Made by a program: the position numbers and the translations under genes. Below are positions 10,088-18,318 of a DNA stretch of 64,000 nucleotides, piece by piece; the first letter of the stretch is position 1; every line of letters begins with the position of its first letter. Below the pieces are notes generated by a model, which was not told where the DNA came from, ran no database searches, and saw only the letters and a program-made list of their open reading frames with translations. Location of the stretch: the NCBI RefSeq assembly GCF_021432085.1, contig NZ_CP090366.1, positions 1,054,001 through 1,118,000 of the forward strand, written 5' to 3'. The stretch is from Stutzerimonas kunmingensis (lineage in GTDB: Bacteria; Pseudomonadota; Gammaproteobacteria; Pseudomonadales; Pseudomonadaceae).

Positions 10088-10171
10088 AAAACCGTGATTA
10101 GCCTGATGAGGAGATAACCTGAAGGATCGACTGCCTGAGCCTTCAGCTATCGGCTGACCTCGCGATCAGTT
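10062..10171 (-). ncRNA. prrF: PrrF iron-responsive small RNA (single copy)
   Basis: Minus-strand transcript of about 110 nt. It begins AACTGATCGCGAGG, contains the conserved PrrF core TCTCCTCATCAGGCTAATCA and ends in a GACCCGGC/GCCGGGTC hairpin with seven Ts. In Pseudomonas, PrrF RNAs are made under low iron and block translation of iron-using proteins such as SodB. A strong promoter (TTGACG, 16 bases, TATTAT) overlapped by a Fur box places the start near 10171. It lies between phuW and cbpA, as in P. aeruginosa, where prrF1 and prrF2 are in tandem; only one copy is present here. Recognition is by recalled sequence and synteny. Confidence 0.9.
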
Positions 10172-10173
10172 GC

Positions 10174-10205
10174 GATAATAATAACAATTCTCATTTCTGC
10201 GTCAA
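10174..10205 (-). promoter_or_regulatory. PrrF promoter with overlapping Fur box
   Basis: On the minus strand the -35 TTGACG (10205-10200) is 16 bases from the -10 TATTAT (10183-10178). The 19-mer GATAATAATAACAATTCTC (10174-10192, plus strand) matches the Fur consensus GATAATGATAATCATTATC at 15 of 19 positions and covers the -10. Fe-Fur bound there would block RNA polymerase. Confidence 0.9.
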
Positions 10206-10244
10206 CGGGCTTTCGTAAAAAAATATTCTCTGGGCTGGTCTGCC

Positions 10245-11042
10245 TCAAACGGCAACGTTTACCCGCAGATGAGTGACTTCCTTGTTCAGCAGGTCAATAC
10301 GCCGCGCCATGCTTTCAATGAGGCTGTGAGCAATGCGGGGGTTGCTCTGTGTCAGTCCGAGGAACTGCTCCTTGGGAATGACCATGACCGTGCAGGCCTC
10401 ACTGGCGACCACCGTTGCGCTGCGTCGCTCGCGGGTGAAGACCGCCATGGCGCCGAAGATCTCGTCCTTCTGTACGTCGCCAACCTTCTGGCCGTCGACG
10501 ATCGCCTCGGCGTGGCCTTCGATGATGATGAACACGTTGTCTGCCTCGTCGCCTTGGCGGATCAGCTCTTCACCGACGGCGAAATGCTTGAAGCCGGTAG
10601 CCGGGCGGATCTCCGGTTGCTTCAGGCGCGCAAGGGCGTCGCCGAGCAGGGCGGTATGACCAATCAGATACTGGGTGAACAGTTCCTGGCGGTGCTCATC
10701 GGAGTGGATGTGCTGGAACACCGCGTTGCGCGAGTAGGGGATCAGGCTGACGGGTTCGTCGCTGCAATAGCGGCACTCTGGCAGGTCGCCCGACTGACGC
10801 AATCCAACCAGGTCGCCCTCCTGCAGATAGAACAGCGCCTTGCCGTCGATCAGCGCATGCAGTAGCCCGGTCTCGATGATGAAAAGTTGCTGTGCCGGCA
10901 GCTCGGCGCACAGATCGTCGGTGTGCTTGAGTTCAAGGTTGGGGCCTGAGGGCAGCAAGCCTTCGAGCAATTGGGTGGGGATGGTTTGCAGGCGGTTGAT
11001 CAGGCGATCGGCGTAGGCCGGTTGCTCCCCGAGTAAATACAT
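10245..11042 (-). CDS. cbpA: cNMP-binding domain protein CbpA-like
   Basis: A 265-residue protein with a C-terminal cyclic-nucleotide-binding beta-roll (about 140-250, including KVGDVQKDEIFGAMAVFTRERRSATVVA) and a weaker second similar domain in the N-terminal half. No helix-turn-helix follows the cNMP domain, so it is not a Crp-type DNA-binding regulator. In P. aeruginosa the gene at this position beside prrF is cbpA, a cAMP-binding protein controlled by Vfr. The start (MYLLGEQ) has AAGGA eight bases upstream; in-frame codons further upstream lack a ribosome site. Its biochemical output is unknown. Confidence 0.82.
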   Translation of the reverse strand: MYLLGEQPAYADRLINRLQTIPTQLLEGLLPSGPNLELKHTDDLCAELPAQQLFIIETGLLHALIDGKALFYLQEGDLVGLRQSGDLPECRYCSDEPVSLIPYSRNAVFQHIHSDEHRQELFTQYLIGHTALLGDALARLKQPEIRPATGFKHFAVGEELIRQGDEADNVFIIIEGHAEAIVDGQKVGDVQKDEIFGAMAVFTRERRSATVVASEACTVMVIPKEQFLGLTQSNPRIAHSLIESMARRIDLLNKEVTHLRVNVAV

Positions 11043-11153
11043 GTCGGTAATCCTTGAACGAACGGGCAGACGATTGGCAGGGTCACGTCGGCGCACAATA
11101 GGCTCGGGCGAGGGCCTGAGTAAATCTCGCCGAGCAGAGGTTGTGAGCTAGCT

Positions 11154-11417
11154 CTAGTTGTCGCGATCGGCGCCCAGATTCCGATTCAGCTCTTCCTTCA
11201 GCGGGACCGGCAGCTGCTGCCACGGGACATCTCTCAACGCCCCCTCGATGGCATACAGCAGAACCTTCGAGGCCCCGAAGCCGCGTGCCTTCACAGCGCG
11301 ATAGGAGCTCACCGCGCCCAATCGTCGGAGGTCCGCAGCGGTGTGGATTCCCGATGCATGCAGCCATTGCACCGAGGTCTTGCCGAGATTGCGGAGCGAA
11401 AGCAGTTCGTCGTGCAT
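11154..11417 (-). CDS. TfoX C-terminal domain protein
   Basis: An 87-residue protein consisting only of the helix-hairpin-helix-like TfoX C-terminal domain (SLRNLGKTSVQWLHASGI, then GAVSSYRAVKARG). In full-length TfoX/Sxy proteins this domain accompanies an N-terminal domain linked to competence; stand-alone copies are common in proteobacteria and their role is not known. It is followed by a methyltransferase gene 18 bases upstream on the same strand, so the two may be co-transcribed. Confidence 0.8.
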   Translation of the reverse strand: MHDELLSLRNLGKTSVQWLHASGIHTAADLRRLGAVSSYRAVKARGFGASKVLLYAIEGALRDVPWQQLPVPLKEELNRNLGADRDN

Positions 11418-11435
11418 GGCGGCGTCCTTGCGGTG

Positions 11436-12221
11436 CTAGCGGTTGGGGAAGCTTGTCAGAAAGTGTAGCGGCCAGCGGATAAGCCTCCGCTGACCTGCCT
11501 GGCCCCATGCAGACGTCAATTGGGGCTCGATTGATGTGATGGGGTCGCGACCATGCCGCTGCTGCCATTGCTTCACGGCAGACCAGGTGCGCAGATAGCC
11601 CATCAGTTCGCGGAGATCCCAGTGCGCTTCGAGGGCGAAGGGCGGCGGTTCGATACGTGGAAAGGGAGGCTGGATATCGCGGTAACCGGCATCGACGCTG
11701 CTGCGACCAGCTGGCCAGCAACCGGCGAGTGTTTCGTAGTAGAGCCTGTGGATGATCGCGTCCACTGCGGCCGATATCTCCAGCAGGCTGTAGCACCAGG
11801 CGCAGAACAGGCCGTTCGGCTTCAGTGCGCGCCGCGCCTGATTGAAGAATGCCGACGTGGCGAACCAGTGCAGGGCTTGTGCGACTACCAGCAGATCGAG
11901 CTGTCCGCTGCGCAATGGCAGATGCTCCGCATCGGCGACGAAACGCTGCACGTTTAACCAGGTGTCGCCAGCCGCGAGCTGTTCGGCGCTCGCGTCGCAG
12001 GCCAGGACCCGATGGAAGTGTCGTGTCAGCGGGATGCTCGCTTGCCCGTTGCCGGCCGCAAGGTCGAGCGCGGTGTCGGTGGCCGCGCATTGGCTGGCGA
12101 GCCAGTTGAACAGCGCCTCGGGGTAGGTCGGGCGGAAGCGTGCGTAGTCGGTGGAGCGGCTGGAGAACAGCTGGATGCTGTCACTGGCCGGCTTTGGCGC
12201 GGGTGATTCGCTGGCAGACAT
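11436..12221 (-). CDS. Class I SAM-dependent methyltransferase
   Basis: A 261-residue Rossmann methyltransferase of the type-11 (UbiE/BioC-like) group. Motif I is ALDLAAGNGQ (51-60), followed by a DASAEQL loop and RSGQLDLLVVAQALHWF. The substrate is not predictable from sequence; small-molecule and lipid targets are usual in this group. An N-terminal YARFRPTYPEALFNWL segment is shared by many family members. It sits 18 bases before the TfoX-domain gene and is separated by 73 bases from the APH/AAA kinase gene. Confidence 0.85.
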   Translation of the reverse strand: MSASESPAPKPASDSIQLFSSRSTDYARFRPTYPEALFNWLASQCAATDTALDLAAGNGQASIPLTRHFHRVLACDASAEQLAAGDTWLNVQRFVADAEHLPLRSGQLDLLVVAQALHWFATSAFFNQARRALKPNGLFCAWCYSLLEISAAVDAIIHRLYYETLAGCWPAGRSSVDAGYRDIQPPFPRIEPPPFALEAHWDLRELMGYLRTWSAVKQWQQRHGRDPITSIEPQLTSAWGQAGQRRLIRWPLHFLTSFPNR

Positions 12222-12294
12222 AGCGGTGTTCCACGATTGGAATACCGGGAGTATAGAAGCACCGCCGCACTCTGCTGGCGGCGGTGCCTGGCGG

Positions 12295-13863
12295 TCAGAG
12301 ACCGGGCAGGTGCTGACGGATGCTGGCGACCAGCTCGTCGAGGCTGCCGGCGTCCTGGGTGTCGACCCGACGGCTATGCAGTCGCTCGCTCTCGTTCAGC
12401 GCCTCGCGGCTGGCCTGCTGAGCATGCACTACCTCCATGGTCGCGTCGGATGGATCAAGCCCCTCGGCCTGGCGTTGCGCCAGCCACTGCGCGATCACCG
12501 CATCCGGCGCCTGGCAATCGAGTATCAGGAAGGGCACGCCAGTGGTCTCGGCCGCCTGCCAGGCATCCTGGCGCTGCTGCTGCTTCAGGTATGCCGCGTC
12601 GATCACCACGGAAAAGCCAGCCTGCAGCGCAGTCGTTGCCAGCTGGTGCAGCCGCTTGTAGGTCTCATCGCTGGCCTGCTGGCTGTAGATGCCGGCATCG
12701 AGGTGGCCCTGCTGGGCTTCGGGCTGCTCGCCATGCAGGCGCTTGCGTTCGATATCCGAGCGCAGGCGTATCGCGCCAAGGGCCTCGACCAGGCGTAGCG
12801 CAACGTGGCTCTTGCCTACGGCGGACACGCCGTGGGTGATGGCGAGGAAGCGCGAGGGAATGGCGCTGTAGCTTTCGGCCAGATTCGCGTAGCTGCGGTA
12901 CTGCCGTACGATCACCTTGCGTTGCACCGCGTCCTGCTCCTGATACAGACGGAACAGGCTGACCTTGGCGCGGACCAGTGCGCGATAGGCCTTGTACAGA
13001 TTCAGCAGCGCCAGCGCTGCGTAGTCGCCGGTGTGCTCCAGCCAGCCATTGATGAACCTGCGCGCCTGGCACTTCAGGCCACGATCCTCGAGGTCCATGG
13101 CCAGGAAGGCTGCGTCCGAAGCCACATCGATCAGGCGGAACGGCTCGTTGAACTCGATGCAGTCGAACAGCACCACCTTGCCATCGATCAATGTGGCATT
13201 GCCCAGGTGAAGATCGCCGTGACATTCGCGGACGAAACCTTCCTGGCAGCGCTGGTCGAGCAGCGGACGCAGGCGCTCGATACTGGTTTCGGTCCATTCC
13301 TCGAGCGCATCCAGCTGGCGGAGATCTTCGGCTTCGCTGAGCAACGGGCGAATCTGTTCGAAGTTCTGCCGCATCGGCGCAACGATCGCATCGGCACTGC
13401 TCAGTGCATGACCGGCAGGCACCTGCGGGGTGCCCTGGTGGAAGCGGGCGATCTGCTCGGCCAGGGCGTCAATGTGCGCGTCCGTCAACTCGCCGCGCGC
13501 CTGCAGTTCGGCCAGTAGCTGGGTTTGTGGGAACTCGCGCATCTTCAGCGCATATTCGAAGGGCTCGCCTGTACCATCGATCTCCGGTGCATCCGGCGAT
13601 CCGCTGATGGGAACGACTTCGAGATACAGATCCGGCGCCATGCGCTGGTTGAGCCGTAACTCTTCTTCGCAGAAATGCTTGCGCGAGGCGAGGTCGGTGA
13701 AGTTGAGAAAGCCGAAGTCCACTGGCTTCTTGATCTTGTAGGCAAAGGTGCCGGTGAGGATGACCCAGGAAATGTGGGTCTCGATTACCCGAAAGCCCTC
13801 GCTGGGATGCGGGTACAGGGCTGGATTCTGCAGGGCGGCGATCAGTGCTTGGCTCACGGTCAT
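12295..13863 (-). CDS. Fused aminoglycoside-phosphotransferase-like / AAA P-loop kinase
   Basis: A 522-residue two-domain protein. Residues 1-330 are APH-like with the catalytic loop HGDLHLGN (215-222) and a following LFDCIEFNE metal motif. Residues 338-522 form an AAA_33-type P-loop kinase with Walker A GVSAVGKS (345-352). This fusion is widespread in proteobacteria and its substrate is not established; it is not a proven antibiotic-resistance enzyme. The open frame continues another 270 codons upstream, but the family start MTVSQALIAALQ is at 13863. It is divergent from mrcB. Confidence 0.85.
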   Translation of the reverse strand: MTVSQALIAALQNPALYPHPSEGFRVIETHISWVILTGTFAYKIKKPVDFGFLNFTDLASRKHFCEEELRLNQRMAPDLYLEVVPISGSPDAPEIDGTGEPFEYALKMREFPQTQLLAELQARGELTDAHIDALAEQIARFHQGTPQVPAGHALSSADAIVAPMRQNFEQIRPLLSEAEDLRQLDALEEWTETSIERLRPLLDQRCQEGFVRECHGDLHLGNATLIDGKVVLFDCIEFNEPFRLIDVASDAAFLAMDLEDRGLKCQARRFINGWLEHTGDYAALALLNLYKAYRALVRAKVSLFRLYQEQDAVQRKVIVRQYRSYANLAESYSAIPSRFLAITHGVSAVGKSHVALRLVEALGAIRLRSDIERKRLHGEQPEAQQGHLDAGIYSQQASDETYKRLHQLATTALQAGFSVVIDAAYLKQQQRQDAWQAAETTGVPFLILDCQAPDAVIAQWLAQRQAEGLDPSDATMEVVHAQQASREALNESERLHSRRVDTQDAGSLDELVASIRQHLPGL

Positions 13864-14002
13864 TCCTTGTTGAAGTTCTTGAACGGGGCGTGCGAGTCCA
13901 CTGCGAAGCAGTCCACACAGTCGAAAAGTCGCAGGCATTATGGCCGCTGTGCGTTGCGCTGCAAACCGCTGAGAGGCCGTCGGTCCGCGCCTGCAAAGTG
14001 CG

Positions 14003-14008
14003 TATAAT
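14003..14008 (+). promoter_or_regulatory. Perfect -10 box close to the mrcB start
   Basis: TATAAT followed by a GCGCCGCC discriminator lies only eight bases before the mrcB ATG. A start seven bases downstream would give a nearly leaderless mRNA. No good -35 is visible at 16-18 bases, so use of this site is uncertain. Confidence 0.4.
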
Positions 14009-14016
14009 GCGCCGCC

Positions 14017-16329
14017 ATGACTAAATCTCGCTCCCCCCGTACACGCTCCAGACGCCGCTCCGCTGGCGCTCGCCCCTGGTTGGGCTGGGCGGTCAAACTG
14101 TCCATTGTCGGCTTGGTGATCCTGGCCGGTTTCGCCATTTATCTCGATGCCGTGGTGCAGGAGAAATTCTCCGGCAAACGCTGGACGATTCCGGCCAAGG
14201 TCTATGCACGACCGCTGGAGTTGTTCGTCGGGCAGAAGCTCGATAAGACCGATTTTCTCGCCGAGCTGGATGCGTTGGGCTATCGCCGCGAAAAGGCTGT
14301 CAGCGGTCCGGGTGGCGCGTCGGTGGCTGGTAATGACATCGAACTGCACACCCGCGGCTTCCAGTTCTACGAAGGTGCCGAACAGTCGCAGCGGTTGCGA
14401 GTGCGCTTCTCTGGTGATTTCGTCGCCGGCCTCAGCGCTGCCAATGGCGGCTCGCTGCCGGTAGCGCGGCTGGAGCCGGTGTTGATCGGTGGGCTGTACC
14501 CCGCGCACAACGAGGATCGCATTCTGATCAAGCTCGATCAGGTGCCGCCTTATCTGGTGGAAACGCTGGTCGCCGTGGAGGATCGGGAGTTCTTCAATCA
14601 CTTCGGTGTATCGCCCAAGTCCATTGCCCGCGCCGTCTGGGTCAACCTGACTGCAGGCCAGGTTCGCCAAGGGGGCAGTACGCTGACCCAGCAGCTGGTG
14701 AAGAACTTCTACCTGACCAACGAGCGCAGCCTTAGCCGTAAGGCCACCGAGGCGATGATGGCGGTGCTGCTGGAGCTACACTACGACAAGGAAGACATTC
14801 TCGAAGCCTACCTGAACGAAGTGTTTCTCGGTCAGGACGGTCGCCGTGCTATTCACGGCTTCGGTCTGGCGAGCCAGTACTTCTTCGGCCAGCCGCTGGC
14901 CGAGTTGAAGTTGCCGCAGGTGGCATTGCTGGTCGGCATGGTGAAAGGGCCTACCTACTACAACCCTCGACGCAATCCCGAGCGGGCGTTGGAGCGGCGC
15001 AACCTGGTTCTCGACCTGCTCGCCGAGCAGCAGGCGGTCAGCGCCGAGGACATAGCAAAAGCCAAGCAGGCACCGTTGGGCGTGACCCAGCGTGGCAGCA
15101 TGGCCGACAGCTCCTATCCGGCCTTCCTCGACCTGGTCAAGCGTCAGCTGCGTGAGGACTATCGGGACGAGGACCTCACCGAAGAAGGTCTGCGTGTCTT
15201 CACCAGTTTCGATCCGGTGATCCAGCTAAAGGCCGAGCAGGCCATGAGCGAAACCCTCAAACGTCTCGGCAATAGCACCGAGGGCGTCGAAGGCGCAATG
15301 ATCGTGACCAATCCTGAGACCGGTGAAATTCAGGCCCTGCTCGGTAGTCGCCAGCCGGGTTTCGCGGGGTTCAATCGCGCGCTCGATGCGTCACGGCCGA
15401 TCGGCTCGCTGATCAAGCCGGCCATCTACCTGGCTGCGCTGGAAAAGCCCAGCCAGTACACGCTGACCAGTCTGCTCGAAGACGAGCCCTTCTCGGTCAA
15501 GGGCGCCGATGGGCAGATCTGGAAGCCGCAGAACTATGGGCGTCAGGCTTATGGCACGGTTTACCTGTATCAGGCACTCGCCAATTCCTACAACCTGTCC
15601 ACGGCGCGGCTCGGGCTCGACCTGGGTGTGCCGAATGTACTGAAGACGCTTGAGCGGCTGGGTGCATCGCCACAGTGGCCAGCGTATCCGTCGATGCTGC
15701 TCGGAGCGGGCGGTTTGCGGCCGATCGAAGTTGCCGATATGTATCAGACCCTGGCCAACGGTGGCTTCAACACTCCGTTGCGTGGCATTCGCAGCGTGCT
15801 GACCGCGGACGGTGAGCCACTCAAGCGGTATCCGTTCCAGATTCAGCAGCGCTTCGATCCGGGTGCCATCTACCTGACTCAGTACGCCATGCAGCGTGCC
15901 ATGCGCGAAGGAACGGGTCGTTCTGCCTACAACCGTCTGCCGCAGTCGCTGAATCTCGCTGGCAAGACCGGTACCACAAACGACTCGCGTGACAGCTGGT
16001 TCGCAGGCTTCAGCCAGGATCTGCTGGCAGTGGTCTGGTTGGGTCGTGATGACAATGGCAAAACTTCGCTGACTGGGGCGACCGGCGCGCTGCAGGTGTG
16101 GAGCGATTTCATGCGGCGGGCCGATCCGCTGCCTTTGCAGATGCCAGTGCCGGACAACGTGACATATGCCTGGGTGGACGCGCGAAGCGGCCTGGGTACG
16201 GATGAGCGTTGCCCCGATGCGGTGCAGATGCCCTATATTCGCGGCAGCGAACCGGCCCCCGGACCTGGCTGCGGCATTCAGGCGCCGGCGGAGTCGGTCA
16301 TGGATTGGGTGCGTGGCTGGTTGGAGTAA
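14017..16329 (+). CDS. mrcB: Penicillin-binding protein 1B
   Basis: Bifunctional peptidoglycan polymerase: glycosyltransferase plus DD-transpeptidase, anchored in the inner membrane. It is 770 residues. A basic cytoplasmic tail and one membrane helix (about 24-45) are followed by a UB2H-like region and the GT51 domain with catalytic VEDREFF (187-193). The transpeptidase domain has SLIK (Ser464, Lys467), SYN (524-526) and KTGT (650-653). No Shine-Dalgarno sequence is evident before the ATG. It is first in a run with a lipoprotein and a YqcC-family gene, as in other pseudomonads. Confidence 0.96.
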   Translation: MTKSRSPRTRSRRRSAGARPWLGWAVKLSIVGLVILAGFAIYLDAVVQEKFSGKRWTIPAKVYARPLELFVGQKLDKTDFLAELDALGYRREKAVSGPGGASVAGNDIELHTRGFQFYEGAEQSQRLRVRFSGDFVAGLSAANGGSLPVARLEPVLIGGLYPAHNEDRILIKLDQVPPYLVETLVAVEDREFFNHFGVSPKSIARAVWVNLTAGQVRQGGSTLTQQLVKNFYLTNERSLSRKATEAMMAVLLELHYDKEDILEAYLNEVFLGQDGRRAIHGFGLASQYFFGQPLAELKLPQVALLVGMVKGPTYYNPRRNPERALERRNLVLDLLAEQQAVSAEDIAKAKQAPLGVTQRGSMADSSYPAFLDLVKRQLREDYRDEDLTEEGLRVFTSFDPVIQLKAEQAMSETLKRLGNSTEGVEGAMIVTNPETGEIQALLGSRQPGFAGFNRALDASRPIGSLIKPAIYLAALEKPSQYTLTSLLEDEPFSVKGADGQIWKPQNYGRQAYGTVYLYQALANSYNLSTARLGLDLGVPNVLKTLERLGASPQWPAYPSMLLGAGGLRPIEVADMYQTLANGGFNTPLRGIRSVLTADGEPLKRYPFQIQQRFDPGAIYLTQYAMQRAMREGTGRSAYNRLPQSLNLAGKTGTTNDSRDSWFAGFSQDLLAVVWLGRDDNGKTSLTGATGALQVWSDFMRRADPLPLQMPVPDNVTYAWVDARSGLGTDERCPDAVQMPYIRGSEPAPGPGCGIQAPAESVMDWVRGWLE

Positions 16330-16380
16330 CTGCCGCAGAGGTCGCGTGCTTCGTGGTTCTACGTTGAGAGGTCTGAATTG

Positions 16381-17112
16381 GTGAACAAGCAGTGGATGGC
16401 CGTTGTTGCAGCGGTGACGCTGGTACAGGGGTGCGCGACAGTGGATCGTGGTTCGATCCCCGTGGTGGACTCAGGCGCTCCCGTTTCCGAGGAGGTGGCG
16501 GCTCGCCAGGGATACCGCGCGCCAGCCGCGGTCGCGACGCCAAGGCAGCAGCAGGAGGATTCTGGGGTGGTGGTGATGGTGCCGCAAGGCAGCTCTGCAC
16601 CGCTTGAGACGTTCGCCGCGCCAGATGCACCCTTTGCCGGGTCGAGTGGAACGACAGGCGGAGATCAGCCTGCGTGGCAGCCGGCACCGTCAATCTCGGC
16701 GCCGGCCAGCACGCAGCAGCAACCGAGCATGCCCACCGGTATCCCGTCCTCCGGCAGCAGCAGCAGCGGCCTGGCCGCCGACGAGCAGCTGGATGGTCCG
16801 GTGCTCGCGCTGTTGACTACGGCTCAACAGCAGCAGGGCGGTGGTGACCTGAATGGTGCGGCTTCCAGTCTCGAACGTGCGCAGCGTATTGCGCCGCGCG
16901 AGCCGCAGGTCCTTTATCGTCTGGCCCAGGTCCGGTTGTCGCAGGGGGATGCCACTCAGGCGGAGCAGCTGTCGCGCCGCGCATTGAGCTATGCCAGCGG
17001 GCGCCCGGCGCTGCAGGCCAGCCTCTGGGAGTTGATTGCGCAGGCACGTGAGCGGCGGGGCGACAGTGCCGGTGCCGCGCAGGCTCGTGAGCGAGCCAAG
17101 GTCAATCTGTGA
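16381..17112 (+). CDS. TPR-containing outer-membrane lipoprotein (hypothetical)
   Basis: A 243-residue secreted lipoprotein. The N-terminal signal ends in VQGC, with Cys18 as the likely acylation site; Gln at -2 is an unusual lipobox residue. A long Ser/Pro/Gln-rich linker (about 30-135) leads to a C-terminal tetratricopeptide-like helical region (about 140-243) including GDLNGAASSLERAQRIAPREPQVLYRLAQVRLSQGD in two parts. GTG at 16381 is chosen, nine bases after GAGAGG; a TTG one codon earlier is possible. It lies downstream of mrcB, so a role as a peptidoglycan synthase helper is conceivable but unproven. Confidence 0.8.
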   Translation: MNKQWMAVVAAVTLVQGCATVDRGSIPVVDSGAPVSEEVAARQGYRAPAAVATPRQQQEDSGVVVMVPQGSSAPLETFAAPDAPFAGSSGTTGGDQPAWQPAPSISAPASTQQQPSMPTGIPSSGSSSSGLAADEQLDGPVLALLTTAQQQQGGGDLNGAASSLERAQRIAPREPQVLYRLAQVRLSQGDATQAEQLSRRALSYASGRPALQASLWELIAQARERRGDSAGAAQARERAKVNL

Positions 17113-17438
17113 TGGATTCGCGCCTTCCGGCAGTCGCGCAGCAGCTGCTTTTGATCGAGCGCGAGCTGCGCACGCTTGACATGTGGAGCGTCGAGCCGCC
17201 GGTGCCGGAGGCTCTGGCCAGCGTCGAGCCGTTTTGCGTGGATACGCTGCGCTTCGAGCAATGGCTGCAGTGGATATTCCTGCCGCGGATGAAGGCGATT
17301 GTCGAGGCAGATCGTCCTCTGCCGCAGGCGTCGGGCATCTGTGCGATGGCAGAGCTGGTCTATCGGGAGGCGCGGGTAGTCAGTCTGCTCGAGGCGCTGC
17401 GTGCTTTCGATGCTTTGATCGAGGCGCCTTCGCGCTGA
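17112..17438 (+). CDS. YqcC family protein
   Basis: A 108-residue protein of the YqcC (DUF446) family, all helical by appearance, with the conserved LRTLDMWS, FEQWLQWIFLPRM and SGICAMAELVYR blocks. Function unknown. The ATG overlaps the stop of the upstream lipoprotein gene (TGATG), indicating translational coupling. It is the last gene of the mrcB group and converges on a DUF4124 gene. Confidence 0.85.
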   Translation: MDSRLPAVAQQLLLIERELRTLDMWSVEPPVPEALASVEPFCVDTLRFEQWLQWIFLPRMKAIVEADRPLPQASGICAMAELVYREARVVSLLEALRAFDALIEAPSR

Positions 17439-17479
17439 GCGGCTTAGCGCGCCGCTAGCGCAATGCCTGGAACCCGGAA

Positions 17480-17911
17480 TCAGTTGCAGTTTTCGTCGAT
17501 CTTGCTGCGTGTTTCTGCGATCTTTGCCTGCCGTTCCTCTTCGGTGATTCTCCGGGTTTCACCCTTCTCTTCGACACGTACCCGCGGATTGTTCTGCAGT
17601 TGCGCGAGGTTGGTGCGCATCGTCTCGCAATAGCGCTTGCGTTCGGTCTCTTGCTCAGCGACCTGGCGCTTCACCTTGCGATCGATGCTCTGCTGGTCGA
17701 CCTCGGTTTCGTCCTCGACGACGGGGGCTGGCATCGTGGTCGATTTTGCCGGCGCGGTAACGGTGTTGACGGTTTCCACCTGCTGCCCTTGCGGCGGTTG
17801 CGCGCCGAAGTGCGTGACCCCCTGGGCGTCTACCCACTTGTATACCTGGGCGGCCATGACGTTGCCGCAAAGCGCCAGTACCAAGCCGCCCGCAAGAAAC
17901 ATGAATCGCAT
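17480..17911 (-). CDS. DUF4124 domain periplasmic protein
   Basis: A 143-residue exported protein. The signal peptide (MRFMFLAGGLVLALCGNVMA) is followed by the DUF4124 core AQVYKWVDAQGVTHFGAQPP, then a charged, probably coiled-coil tail rich in Glu, Arg and Lys (about 85-143). Proteins of this family are common in gammaproteobacteria and uncharacterised. It is transcribed opposite to both flanking operons. Confidence 0.82.
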   Translation of the reverse strand: MRFMFLAGGLVLALCGNVMAAQVYKWVDAQGVTHFGAQPPQGQQVETVNTVTAPAKSTTMPAPVVEDETEVDQQSIDRKVKRQVAEQETERKRYCETMRTNLAQLQNNPRVRVEEKGETRRITEEERQAKIAETRSKIDENCN

Positions 17912-18318
17912 GTCGTTACCTTCATTGAAATCGGAAACCGGCAGTCACTATACCCAAAAGCCAGAGCGCCGCTTCTGCACCCTGTCACAGCTCAACGCTG
18001 CCCAAACACAACGGCGAGCTTGACTTGCTGGTGCTGAATCCGAACAATTCGAGGCTTGCTGTCCTGAGTCGCCTCGCCGCAAGCGATACCGGCTCAGTCT
18101 AGACAGACATGAGGTGCTACCCGCGCCGACCTGCATCACCCGCAACGCGTTACCTCGCGCTGGGTGGAGAGCCCGCGACACCAGGGTCTCTTCCAATACT
18201 GGCTCAGTCAGTGGCTGACGTAGTCGGCGACCACCGTCGCTCATGCCCTGCTGGCAGTAAACCTATTTCTGGCGGCTCCGACTTGGAATCGCTATCTGGC
18301 GTTTCAGAGGTGAACAAC
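17912..18318 (+). other. Leader and promoter region upstream of ilvI
   Basis: About 400 bases without a supported gene. An in-frame extension of ilvI reaches back to 18109, but its translation does not resemble the family. The tract presumably holds promoters for ilvI (plus) and the DUF4124 gene (minus) and a leader of up to 200 nt. No run of Leu, Val or Ile codons typical of an attenuator peptide was seen. Confidence 0.5.

Noticed and set aside
13864..14670. N-terminal extension of the APH/AAA kinase frame into the mrcB region
   Set aside because: It overlaps the start of mrcB on the other strand and lacks similarity; the family start is at 13863.
18109..18318. In-frame extension of ilvI upstream of its GTG start
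   Set aside because: Residues do not resemble the family, and a start at 18319 gives the usual 574-residue length with a ribosome site.
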